Source: UBA6623 sp965217195 (GTDB lineage Bacteria; Acidobacteriota; Terriglobia; Bryobacterales; UBA6623). Taken from it: a DNA stretch of 64,000 nucleotides. The notes beneath the pieces are model-generated. The model ran no database searches, had not been told where the DNA came from, and saw only the letters and a program-made list of their open reading frames with translations. Position numbers and translations under genes: made by a program. Every line of letters begins with the position of its first letter. Within the stretch, counting starts at the first letter, position 1. The stretch lies in assembly GCA_965217195.1 (NCBI GenBank), contig CBDCHL010000005.1:62001-126000 (forward strand), written 5' to 3'. Shown one piece after another: positions 36,566 to 44,549 of the stretch.

Positions 36566-36727
36566 TTACGCGGGGAACAGGCCCAAGGCGGGACACGGCG
36601 CCTGGTTCCATAGAGCCGTACGCGTCAGAATACGATCCGCCGGGAACCCAGCGGCTCTGTCGTCGTGTCCGGGCGTCCATCAATCCAGTTCCTTTCTCCG
36701 TAGCGGCGACGAAAGCGGGAGGCGCTT

Positions 36728-37245
36728 ATCGTCTTCGACACTTTCGAATTCGGCGTCTTCTTTTTCGTCGTTTTCGCCCTCTATTGCGCCCTCTCTCACC
36801 ACGTGCAAAACCGCCTGCTCTTGGGGGCGAGCTATGCCGCGTCCGACAATCCCGCGCGACGACGCTCGTTCCTGCTCGCAAGCTTGGCGGGCAACCTCGG
36901 CGTCCTGGGATTCTTCGTCGACCGCGGCCACAACTCCCCGGCTGACTTCTCCGCACCGAACATTCTGGTCGCAACTAGAACATTCCTGTTCGGCTGTTCA
37001 ACGTGCCTATGCCGAAAAGCCTTCATCAACGTTTCGAAGAGCTGGGTGTTCTCGAAAGGTATCGTCGCCTGATCGGTGAGTTGAAAGCGTCATTTGGCAA
37101 CGTCCAGGTCGTGGAACCGTTGATCGAAGTTTACCCTGATGACTACGTCGCCGACGTGGGCCATCTGAATACCAAGGGCGACCTCGCCTATCACGCAGCC
37201 TACTCGCGAAGGATCGCGCAGCACGCGCTGTCCGCGTTGCCGTAG
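36728..37245 (+). pseudogene. Remnant of MBOAT acetyltransferase plus SGNH partner
   Basis: From 36728 the frame reads IVFDTFEFGVFFFVVFALYC and then HHVQNRLLLGASYA, the start of AlgI/DltB-type MBOAT membrane acyltransferases. The expected start is ATC instead of ATG, although GGGAGG stands at the right distance. After ASYA a middle piece follows (RRRSFLLASLAGNLGVLGFF) that belongs a few dozen residues later in the family. From 36979, in another frame after a TAG, comes NIPVRLFNVPMPKSLHQRFE to VGHLNTKGDLAYHAAYSRRI (stop 37245), the C-terminus of an SGNH-type partner protein of such systems. So a whole polysaccharide O-acetylation cassette seems to have collapsed to ~500 bases. Confidence 0.65.
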
Positions 37246-37319
37246 GCGCTCACGTTGGCGATTGCCGAATTCGCTAGTCTGGTATCTTGTCCGCCTTGGA
37301 TTGTGAAGGGAGCATCCAC

Positions 37320-38645
37320 GTGCAATTTCCCACCGTCGCTCGACGATCGTTTCTCAAAACCGCCGCCGCCGCGGGAGCCGTTACGGCGGCGCCGACGATG
37401 CTCCGCGGAGCACAAGCCGGAAATAGATTTCGGATGGGCTTCATCGGCATGGGAAGGCGCGGCCGGAGCACACTACGCGCGGCTCTGAAACAGCCGGAAA
37501 TCGAAGTCGTCGCCATTTCAGAGATCTATCAACCGAACGTCGAAGCGGCCTTGCAGATGGTCCCCGACGCGAAAGTCTACCCGGACTTCCGCGACTTGAT
37601 CGCCGCGGATGATATTGACGCTGTCTGCGTTGCAACACCCGACCATTGGCACGCCTATATGACCATCGAGGCCTGCAAAGCCGGTAAGGACGTCTACGTC
37701 GAAAAACCCATCTCGGTCACTGTCCACGAAGGTCAGATGATGGTGCAAGCCGCCCACAAGTACAACCGCATTGTCCAGGTCGGTACGCAGCAGCGCTCCG
37801 GCAAGCACTTCCAGAAAGTTGTCGAGATCGTTCGCGGCGGCGAGCTCGGCGACATTTCCTTTGTTCGAAGTTGGAATTACGAAAACGCGTATCCGGACGG
37901 CATCGGCAGCCCTTCCGACCAGGCTGCTCCGGCCGACCTGGATTGGGACATGTGGCTGGGTCCGGCGCCGGAAAGACCTTTCAACGCCAACCGCTTTGGG
38001 GTCCACCCGGATCATTACTCATATTTCCGCTGGTTCTGGGACTACGCCGGCGGCATGATGACCGACTGGGGCATTCACTTGCTGGATATCGTTCTGTGGG
38101 CGATGGACGAAAAAGGTCCCCGCGTCGTCACAACGATCGGCGGTAAATACGTTCTGAACGACAATCGCGAAACGCCCGACGTCATTCAGGCGAACTTCGA
38201 GTTCCCGAAATTCGTTTGTGTCTACGAGAACCGGGTGGGCAATGAGCAATCCATGTTCGACCGCGGGTACGGCATCACTTTCCACGGGACGAAAGGCACG
38301 TTGTTTGTGGATCGCCAACGTTACGAAATCGTTCCGGAGATGCGGGACCTTGACCCCAAGGGCCATCAACGCGAGGCGCGCATGGAACGCAAGGAAGGAA
38401 CCTCGGTCAACAATTCGACCGATGCCCACTGGGCTGATTTCGTGGCTTCGATGAAATCGCGCAAGCCGCCGATCTGCGACATCGAGACCGGCCACCGCTC
38501 GACGGTGATCGCGCTGCTCGGCAACGTTGCGCTCCGCAGTCGTCAGCGGGTCGAGTGGGACCCGGAGTCCGAAACGACGTCCAATAAGGAGGCGCGGACC
38601 TACCTGCGCCGCGAATATCGACCGCCCTGGAAACTGGAGTTGTGA
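37320..38645 (+). CDS. Gfo/Idh/MocA oxidoreductase, Tat-exported
   Basis: 441 residues from GTG 37320, seven bases after AAGGGAG. Twin-arginine signal (ARRSFLKTAAAAGAVTAAPT). Nucleotide-binding fold MGFIGMGRRGRSTLRAALKQ, then VCVATPDHWHAYMTIEACKA and the EKP catalytic motif (VYVEKPISVTVHEG), with GGMMTDWGIHLLDIVLWAMD in the C-terminal half. Acts on sugars or sugar derivatives with NAD(P) or tightly bound cofactor. Export through Tat fits a prefolded, cofactor-loaded enzyme of the periplasm, a type common in Acidobacteriota and Planctomycetota. Substrate unknown. Confidence 0.92.
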   Translation: MQFPTVARRSFLKTAAAAGAVTAAPTMLRGAQAGNRFRMGFIGMGRRGRSTLRAALKQPEIEVVAISEIYQPNVEAALQMVPDAKVYPDFRDLIAADDIDAVCVATPDHWHAYMTIEACKAGKDVYVEKPISVTVHEGQMMVQAAHKYNRIVQVGTQQRSGKHFQKVVEIVRGGELGDISFVRSWNYENAYPDGIGSPSDQAAPADLDWDMWLGPAPERPFNANRFGVHPDHYSYFRWFWDYAGGMMTDWGIHLLDIVLWAMDEKGPRVVTTIGGKYVLNDNRETPDVIQANFEFPKFVCVYENRVGNEQSMFDRGYGITFHGTKGTLFVDRQRYEIVPEMRDLDPKGHQREARMERKEGTSVNNSTDAHWADFVASMKSRKPPICDIETGHRSTVIALLGNVALRSRQRVEWDPESETTSNKEARTYLRREYRPPWKLEL

Positions 38646-38867
38646 ACCCAAACCGAGCCGCGAACGTAAGTGAGTGGTATGAGTGAAACTCGCGGTCGCG
38701 GATCCATTGCTCTATTCGGCCGCTGCCGCGATTTCGCCTCGGGCCGGCGCTACAATGGAACCGATTCGATGTACGCTTTCTTACAGACAGAGACGCCGCA
38801 GGGTAGCGGCACTACCGGATGTAATTTTTGAAACGAACCGCGGCGGCTCCGCGTCCAAAAGGACGTG

Positions 38868-39530
38868 ATGAGTACAGCAAGTGCAGCGGTATTTCCGGCC
38901 CCAGCCGCCGCGGGCCGTACCCCAAGAGCCAAGGTGGCGTTTCGAGACACCCCGGAAGCGGAAGTCGTCCGGCGGGCCCAGGGTGGAGATGAGGCGGCTT
39001 TCCGCCAAATCGTCGAGCGCCATAGGTCGAAGGTCTTCTCGATCATCTACGGCATCGTCCGCAACCGCAACGACGCCGAGGACATCGCTCAACAGGTTTT
39101 CGCGAAGATTTACCTTTCGCTGAAGGGTTTCGACTTTCGCTCTTCGCTCATCACATGGGTCTACAAGATCGCCGTGAACGAATGCTACGACTACCTACGC
39201 AAGCAGAAAGTCCGGAAGCTCGTTTACGAAAGCGACCTTGGCGAGGACGACGCTCGCACCATCGAAAATTCCCCGATGGTCATCGAGCGGTCGCCCTCGG
39301 CATCAACTACCGTGGAACGCCGGGATTACTTGATGAAGCTGCTTGAAAAGGTCTCGGAGGAAGAAAGAGTCCTTCTGATTCAAAAAGAGGTAGAGGGATT
39401 GACGGTCGAGGAATTGGCGCGACTGACCGGGCTCAACGAGAACACGATTAAGGTAAAATTGTTCCGAGCTCGGCAGAAGCTCGTGAAGGCCGCGGGGAAG
39501 TTGGATCGGCGAGCGCTTGCGCACGCCTGA
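38868..39530 (+). CDS. ECF RNA polymerase sigma factor
   Basis: 220 residues from ATG 38868 (GTG 38865 directly before it), with AAAAGGA upstream. Region 2: AFRQIVERHRSKVFSIIYGI and NRNDAEDIAQQVFAKIYLSL, with WVYKIAVNECYDYLRK; region 4: EERVLLIQKEVEGLTVEELA and TGLNENTIKVKLFRARQKLV. RpoE-like group. It directs transcription of a stress or envelope regulon. The next gene, 40 bases on, is a membrane protein that fits an anti-sigma factor, so activity is probably held at the membrane. Confidence 0.94.
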   Translation: MSTASAAVFPAPAAAGRTPRAKVAFRDTPEAEVVRRAQGGDEAAFRQIVERHRSKVFSIIYGIVRNRNDAEDIAQQVFAKIYLSLKGFDFRSSLITWVYKIAVNECYDYLRKQKVRKLVYESDLGEDDARTIENSPMVIERSPSASTTVERRDYLMKLLEKVSEEERVLLIQKEVEGLTVEELARLTGLNENTIKVKLFRARQKLVKAAGKLDRRALAHA

Positions 39531-39570
39531 AGAATTGCACAGCGGGGTTTGAGGCGAGGCACTGACAACT

Positions 39571-40047
39571 ATGAAGCAGTTCGTTAAAGAACGCTTGGAA
39601 GATTACCTTTCGGGAACTCTCACCGCGCAGCAAGAGGCGAAGTTCAATGCGTACTTGAAGGAGCATCCCGATGAGGCGGCCGAATTGGCGCTCTACGGGG
39701 AGTCGTCTTCGTGGTTCGAAGACCTACGTACGCCCGAACGCTCCGAGCCCGCCGGAGATTTCTACGCCCACGTCATGCAGCGCGTCGAAGAGCAACGCGC
39801 GGTTCCGTTTTGGATGTTCTTCCTACAGCCCGCCTTTGCACGGCGATTGGTTTTCGGTGGTTTGATGTGGATGGCGCTTTTGGGCGGCTATGTCGTAGCC
39901 TTCGATTCGATCGGCGGTACGTCTACGGTCCATATCGCGGAAAGAATGCTGAGCGAGCCTCCTTCGCCGGAATTCAACGTGCGGCTGGGTTCCGACATCG
40001 AACTGAACCGTAATTCGATGCTGGCCGTTCTGATGGTGATGGAATAG
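39571..40047 (+). CDS. Probable membrane anti-sigma factor
   Basis: 158 residues. Cytosolic N-terminal ~90 residues (MKQFVKERLEDYLSGTLTAQ, EAKFNAYLKEHPDEAAELAL) match the look of anti-sigma N-domains, without the zinc-binding His/Cys set; then one membrane helix (LVFGGLMWMALLGGYVVAFD) and a short outer tail. Position between the sigma gene (40 bases) and the small membrane protein (3 bases) supports the role. Identification rests on architecture and context. Confidence 0.8.
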   Translation: MKQFVKERLEDYLSGTLTAQQEAKFNAYLKEHPDEAAELALYGESSSWFEDLRTPERSEPAGDFYAHVMQRVEEQRAVPFWMFFLQPAFARRLVFGGLMWMALLGGYVVAFDSIGGTSTVHIAERMLSEPPSPEFNVRLGSDIELNRNSMLAVLMVME

Positions 40048-40050
40048 TCC

Positions 40051-40449
40051 ATGGCTGAGGTATCTATAGACGCTTGTCGAGGCAAGGCTCTGGCCGTACT
40101 GCTCTTGGTCTTTGTCGGCGGCGCCGCTTCAGGAATGATCGGCTCGCACGTCTTTCAAAGCGTCACGCCGGCAACGCCCGTTGTGAAAACGCCCGACGAT
40201 TTGGCGGAGACGAATTTAGGCGCGGTCGAACATCTGCGCCAAGAGTTGGTGCTGGACGCTGCGCAGGTGCAACACGTGCGCGATATCCTCGATCAGTGCA
40301 TCATGCACGAGGCGGATCTGATGTTGCAGATTCGCGTCAATCAGAACTCCGCCCGTGAACGCATCATGAAGATCCTCAACCCCGAACAGCGTTCAAGGTT
40401 CCAATCCGAGTTGTTCGAAGCTTCCACCGAGCACGAAGCCTCCTTCTGA
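40051..40449 (+). CDS. Small membrane-anchored helical protein, Spy/CpxP-like
   Basis: 132 residues. One N-terminal membrane helix (ALAVLLLVFVGGAASGMIGS), then ~90 residues of helix outside (EHLRQELVLDAAQVQHVRDI, RERIMKILNPEQRSRFQSEL). The LxLxxxQ...ILxPEQR pattern resembles the Spy/CpxP/ZraP chaperone-sensor group. It starts 3 bases after the anti-sigma stop, so the two are translationally close. Likely senses or buffers envelope stress for the sigma/anti-sigma pair (inference). Confidence 0.75.
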   Translation: MAEVSIDACRGKALAVLLLVFVGGAASGMIGSHVFQSVTPATPVVKTPDDLAETNLGAVEHLRQELVLDAAQVQHVRDILDQCIMHEADLMLQIRVNQNSARERIMKILNPEQRSRFQSELFEASTEHEASF

Positions 40450-40494
40450 CAGCCTTCCCATTACGGGCTCACTGCGTCCCGGTGAGCTGCGCCT

Positions 40495-41370
40495 ATGCGA
40501 CCCTTGCTCCGCCCGCTACGCCCTCCCGAAGTTGTTTTCTGCCTGTACTTCTTCTACGTGGCCGCGGTCGCGGCCGTCCACCCGGTCGAGGGAGTTTTCC
40601 TCCCCGCGGCGATAGTGAATCTGCTGGTCGTGGGAGGGTATGCGGCGCTGGCCGCCCGTGACCGAGAGAGCAGCGGACGGTTCGCGGCAGCCCTGCGCGA
40701 CTGGCTTCCGGTGCCGCTGATCGTTCTGGCCTACAAGCAAATGGGGTGGTTCGCGCCGGCGTCTCATACCAACGAATTCGAAAACGGTTGGATCGTTTGG
40801 GACCGCGTTCTGCTTGACGAATGGAGCCTTCGAGCCGCCATTGAATCGCTGGGAGCCTTCGGACCCTCCGTCCTCGAAATCTCGTACACGCTCGTCTACG
40901 CGGTTGGCCCCTTCTCAGTCGCTGTTTTCTACTTCTACGGAAAACGCGCGCGGCTGGACCGTTTCCTGTTGCCGTTCGTGCTTGGTACCGTTCTGGCCTA
41001 CGTGTTCTATCCTTTTGTTCCTTCGGAACCCCCACGCGCGGTCTTTGCGGGGCAAGACCTGCCGGGCGTGGAAACCATCTTCCGGCGTTTTAATCTTTGG
41101 CTGCTGTCGGGAGGCGGAATTCACACCAGCGTCTTCCCAAGCGGACATGTGGCGCACTCCTTCGCCGCCGGCTGGGGCATGCTTCGTGCGCTCCCCGAAC
41201 ACAAGTGGGTCGGCCGGACTTTGCTAACTCTTGCTGCGCTGATTTTCATCGCCACGATATACGGGCGCTATCACTATGCCGTCGACAGCATCGCGGGGTT
41301 AGTAGTCGCAATGGCGGCGCTGGGAATCACGGAACTGTTTTACCGGCGTAATCCCGATCACGGACACTGA
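40495..41370 (+). CDS. PAP2-family membrane phosphatase / Aur1-like enzyme
   Basis: 291 residues, about six membrane helices. Phosphatase motifs: FPSGHVAHSFAAGWG and IYGRYHYAVDSIAGLVVAMA, which hold the conserved SGH and the His/Asp pair. The arrangement, including the first half (LVYAVGPFSVAVFYFYGKRA), resembles the PAP2_3 group with Aur1/inositol-phosphoceramide synthase, which transfers lipid head groups, rather than simple PgpB. Follows the sigma/anti-sigma/Spy genes by 45 bases and may be in their operon. Confidence 0.85.
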   Translation: MRPLLRPLRPPEVVFCLYFFYVAAVAAVHPVEGVFLPAAIVNLLVVGGYAALAARDRESSGRFAAALRDWLPVPLIVLAYKQMGWFAPASHTNEFENGWIVWDRVLLDEWSLRAAIESLGAFGPSVLEISYTLVYAVGPFSVAVFYFYGKRARLDRFLLPFVLGTVLAYVFYPFVPSEPPRAVFAGQDLPGVETIFRRFNLWLLSGGGIHTSVFPSGHVAHSFAAGWGMLRALPEHKWVGRTLLTLAALIFIATIYGRYHYAVDSIAGLVVAMAALGITELFYRRNPDHGH

Positions 41371-41471
41371 GCCCTGAGCGCAAGCGACGGGCCACAGAGG
41401 TAGTGCAGTAGCCGGATGTTGCACCCGTTGCCGGCGTGCCGTGTCGCCACTCCCGGCGACATGTCCCGCGG
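41368..41471. repeat. Diverged repeat pieces of families B and C
   Basis: GCCCTGAGCGCAAGCGACGG (from 41371) is a relative of the arm of the large inverted repeat at 47632-47808 (GCGCTGAGCGAAAGCGACGG). At 41432-41465, CGGCGTGCCGTGTCGCCACT onward matches the minus strand of the family B copy at 23632-23660 with two changes. Both lie in the ~270-base gap before obgE. Confidence 0.6.
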
Positions 41472-41637
41472 AGTGCCCCCGGCGCGTCTGCGCAGGAGTA
41501 AGCGAACTCTTGGGCAGCGGGCCGCAGCCTCAAAAGCCTTCCCGGTCCCACGGATACCCCCACTCCCCGACAACGTCGCCGCCCCCCTGTAACGCTACTC
41601 TGTATAGAGTGCCGCTGCGAGGGCGGCGCTTACAATT

Positions 41638-42669
41638 GTGTTTGTCGACGAAGCTCAAATCTCGCTAAAAGCAGGCGACGGCGGAAACGGCTGCGTGGCG
41701 TTTCGGCGCGAGAGGTTCATCCCGCGCGGCGGGCCGAGCGGCGGCGACGGTGGACGTGGCGGCGATGTTGTCCTGCGATCGACTCGGCACCGCAACACGC
41801 TCCTCCAATTTCGCTTCAAGCCGAACCATGAAGCTCGCCGCGGGCGTCATGGAGAAGGTAGCAATCGGAGCGGCAAATCCGGTGCGAATTTGGTCCTCGA
41901 AGTGCCCGCCGGCACCGTTGTCTTCGACGCCGAGACCGCGGAGAAGCTCTTCGATTTCACCGCGGCCGATCTCGAATTCGTCGCCGCGCGCGGCGGCTCC
42001 GGTGGCCGCGGCAACGCCCGCTTCGCCTCGTCCACCAACCAGGCCCCGCGCCGTGCCGACCCGGGAACTCCCGGCGAGTCGCGGTTACTGCGACTCGAAC
42101 TGAAGCTGCTCGCCGACGTCGGTCTGATCGGTTTCCCCAATGTCGGTAAGTCCACCTTAATCTCGCGCATCTCGGCCGCGCACCCAAAGATCGCCGACTA
42201 TCCGTTCACGACCCTCGAGCCGAATCTCGGTGTCGTCGCGATCGACGACTACCAAGGCTTTTTGGTAGCTGATATTCCCGGCTTGATCGAAGGTGCGCAC
42301 GAGGGTCACGGCCTCGGTACGCGCTTCCTGCGCCACATCGAAAGAACCAGTTTGCTTTGTCACCTCATCGACGTCAGCGATTTCAGCGGCCGCGAACCGA
42401 TCGAGGATTTCGATGTGATCCTGCGCGAGTTGGAGAGTTTCTCCGGCGCGCTCGCCGAAAAACCCATGGTCGTCGTCGCCTCAAAGATCGACACCGAGCA
42501 ATCGCCGGAACGTACTGACGAGCTGGAAAGATTTTGCCGAGCACGGGGGATCGCCTTCTTTCGCATCTCGGCGGTGACTGGCGAAGGTGTCGAAGCTCTC
42601 CAATATCACCTCGGCGCACGCATCGCCGAAAGCAGACGGGAAGCTCCGGAGGCGCTGGAAGCGCGGTGA
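41638..42669 (+). CDS. obgE: GTPase Obg
   Basis: 343 residues from GTG 41638 (VFVDEAQISLKAGDGGNGCV). Gly-rich Obg fold with FRRERFIPRGGPSGGDGGRG, then the GTPase domain: G1 GFPNVGKSTL, G2 region PFTTLEPNLG, G3 ADIPGLIEGA, G4 ASKID, G5 ISAVTG. Needed for late assembly of the 50S ribosome and for stress and growth control. The optional C-terminal OCT domain is absent, as in short forms. Its stop overlaps the GTG of nadD (GTGA), so translation is coupled. Confidence 0.96.
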   Translation: MFVDEAQISLKAGDGGNGCVAFRRERFIPRGGPSGGDGGRGGDVVLRSTRHRNTLLQFRFKPNHEARRGRHGEGSNRSGKSGANLVLEVPAGTVVFDAETAEKLFDFTAADLEFVAARGGSGGRGNARFASSTNQAPRRADPGTPGESRLLRLELKLLADVGLIGFPNVGKSTLISRISAAHPKIADYPFTTLEPNLGVVAIDDYQGFLVADIPGLIEGAHEGHGLGTRFLRHIERTSLLCHLIDVSDFSGREPIEDFDVILRELESFSGALAEKPMVVVASKIDTEQSPERTDELERFCRARGIAFFRISAVTGEGVEALQYHLGARIAESRREAPEALEAR

Positions 42670-43262
42670 GCACGGCGATCTTCGGCGGCACTTTCGACCC
42701 GATCCACAACGGGCACCTGGCCGCGGCCCGCGCGGCCGCCGACGGTTTCCGAATCGATAGGGTCCTATTCATCCCCGCCGGCAACCCGCCTCACAAGCGC
42801 CGGCTTCCCGAAGCCGACTACGAAGACCGTCTCGGGATGGTCGAGCTGGCTTGCGCCGAGGATCCCCGCTTCGTCGCTTCGCGGCTCGAAGAGCCGAGCA
42901 AGGCAACCCGGCCGCACTATTCCGTAGACACAATTCAGCATCTTCGTCGGAAAATCGGACCTGACGAGCGCTTGTATTTCATCCTGGGGGCGGACGCGTT
43001 CGCGGAATTTCCGCTATGGTATCGCCGCCAAGATGTCGCCCGGGAAGTGGAATTCTTGGTCGTCAGCCGCCCCGGGTCAGACGTTTCAACCTCGCAATCC
43101 AACGAGCCGGCCGTGAGGGCGATTTTTTTGAAAGACATCGCGGTGCCGATTTCATCGACGGAGTTACGAAGTCTGCTGCACTCAGGCGGTGAGACCGCGG
43201 AGTGGTTGGCCCCCGCCGTGGCCCGGTATATTCGGGAGCGCCATTTGTACAGCCCAACCTGA
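42666..43262 (+). CDS. nadD: Nicotinate-nucleotide adenylyltransferase
   Basis: 198 residues from GTG 42666, which overlaps the obgE stop by four bases; the frame is open earlier, inside obgE, but the family sequence starts here (STAIFGGTFDPIHNGHLAAA). Nucleotidyl-transferase motifs GGTFDPIHNGH and the ISSTELRSLL segment near the end are intact. It joins nicotinate mononucleotide to ATP in NAD synthesis, in the cytosol. Confidence 0.95.
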   Translation: MSTAIFGGTFDPIHNGHLAAARAAADGFRIDRVLFIPAGNPPHKRRLPEADYEDRLGMVELACAEDPRFVASRLEEPSKATRPHYSVDTIQHLRRKIGPDERLYFILGADAFAEFPLWYRRQDVAREVEFLVVSRPGSDVSTSQSNEPAVRAIFLKDIAVPISSTELRSLLHSGGETAEWLAPAVARYIRERHLYSPT

Positions 43263-43317
43263 CCGCGTGTGCCGGAGACCCCGATACATAGCCCCGATCG
43301 CAAGGGAGGGGTCCCAC

Positions 43318-43440
43318 ATGGCCGACCCAATTCCATCCGTGCCGTCACCTCCCCCTCAAAACAACCCCAAAAAACAGCAGTCCCATTACAATGTGAAATC
43401 GGCCGCGGCCGCAACGGCCGACGAAAGTGAACGTCGATGA
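43318..43440 (+). CDS. Small ORF coupled to leuB
   Basis: 40 residues: MADPIPSVPSPPPQNNPKKQ in the first half, then SHYNVKSAAAATADESERR. A very good ribosome site (GGGAGGGG) lies seven bases before its ATG and its stop overlaps the leuB ATG (ATGA), so ribosomes ending here could restart on leuB. It is Pro/Ala-rich, hydrophilic and contains no leucine at all, so it is not a leucine-type attenuator. Function unknown; either a small protein or a ribosome-loading leader. Confidence 0.55.
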   Translation: MADPIPSVPSPPPQNNPKKQQSHYNVKSAAAATADESERR

Positions 43441-44522
43441 AGCTGAAGATTCTAGTCCTTCCCGGAGACGGCATCGGCCCGGAAGTCACTCGCGAAGCGA
43501 TTCGCGTTCTCGAACACGTCGCGGCCAAGTGGGGACACGAGATTGAGCGCACCGAAGGCCTGCTGGGCGGCATCGCGATCCACGAAACCGGCGGCCCGTT
43601 CCCCGACGAAACGCGCACCCTGGCGCTCGAAGCCGACGCCACGCTCCTCGGCGCTGTCGGCCTGCCCGAGTTCGAGGATCTTCCGCCACAACAACGTCCC
43701 GAAAAGGGCCTGCTCGGCTTACGGAAGGTGCTCGACGTGTTCGCCAACCTGCGCCCGATCACCGCCCACGAGAGCCTGCTCCCCTCCTCTCCGCTCAAGA
43801 ACGAAATCGTGCGCGGCACCGACATGTTGATTGTCCGCGAGCTCACCGCCGGGCTTTACTTCGGCTCCCCGCGCGGCATCGAAGAGCGGGACGGCGAGCG
43901 CGTGGCCGTCAACTCCATGGTCTATCGCGAGTCGGAGGTCCGTCGCGTCGCCCGGATGGCTTTTTCGTTGGCTCAAAAACGGCGCAACAAAGTCACTTCC
44001 GTCGACAAGGCCAACGTCCTTGAAAACTCACAACTGTGGCGCCAGGTCGTCGTCGAGGTCGGAGCGGAGTTCCCCGACGTTGAGTTGGACCACATTTTGG
44101 TCGACAACTGTGCCATGCAACTCGTCCTTAACCCCACGCGCTTCGATGTCGTGGTTACGGAAAACTTGTTCGGCGATATCCTCTCTGATGAAGGTGCGGT
44201 GCTGGCCGGCTCGATCGGAATGTTACCCTCGGCGTCGATTGGTGATCAGTTGCCGAATGGTGTTTGGCGGGGCCTCTATGAGCCCGTCCACGGCTCCGCG
44301 CCGGATATCGCGGGACAGAACAAAGCCAACCCGCTGGCGGCCATCGGCTCCGCGGCGGCCATGCTGAGCTACAGTTTCGGGTTGAAGGAAGAAGCCGCGG
44401 CGGTCGATGCCGCCATCGCTGAGGTTCTGGCCGAGGGTCCGCTCACCGCCGACCTCACGCGCGGCGGCGAATCCGCTACCACCGAGCAAGTCGGCCATGC
44501 AGTCCGCGACGCAATCGGGTGA
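43437..44522 (+). CDS. leuB: 3-isopropylmalate dehydrogenase
   Basis: 361 residues. KILVLPGDGIGPEVTREAIR at the start; substrate and metal residues in ANLRPI, VRELTAGLYFGSPRG, VDKANVLENSQLWRQVVVEV, VVTENLFGDILSDEGAVLAG; NAD site HGSAPDIAGQNKANPLA. The ELTAGLYFG loop is the leuB type rather than isocitrate dehydrogenase. Third step of leucine synthesis. No other leu genes in the window. Starts within the stop of the small ORF. Confidence 0.96.
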   Translation: MKLKILVLPGDGIGPEVTREAIRVLEHVAAKWGHEIERTEGLLGGIAIHETGGPFPDETRTLALEADATLLGAVGLPEFEDLPPQQRPEKGLLGLRKVLDVFANLRPITAHESLLPSSPLKNEIVRGTDMLIVRELTAGLYFGSPRGIEERDGERVAVNSMVYRESEVRRVARMAFSLAQKRRNKVTSVDKANVLENSQLWRQVVVEVGAEFPDVELDHILVDNCAMQLVLNPTRFDVVVTENLFGDILSDEGAVLAGSIGMLPSASIGDQLPNGVWRGLYEPVHGSAPDIAGQNKANPLAAIGSAAAMLSYSFGLKEEAAAVDAAIAEVLAEGPLTADLTRGGESATTEQVGHAVRDAIG

Positions 44523-44549
44523 TCGCGTGTAAGCGGGCCGTGAGTGCGG

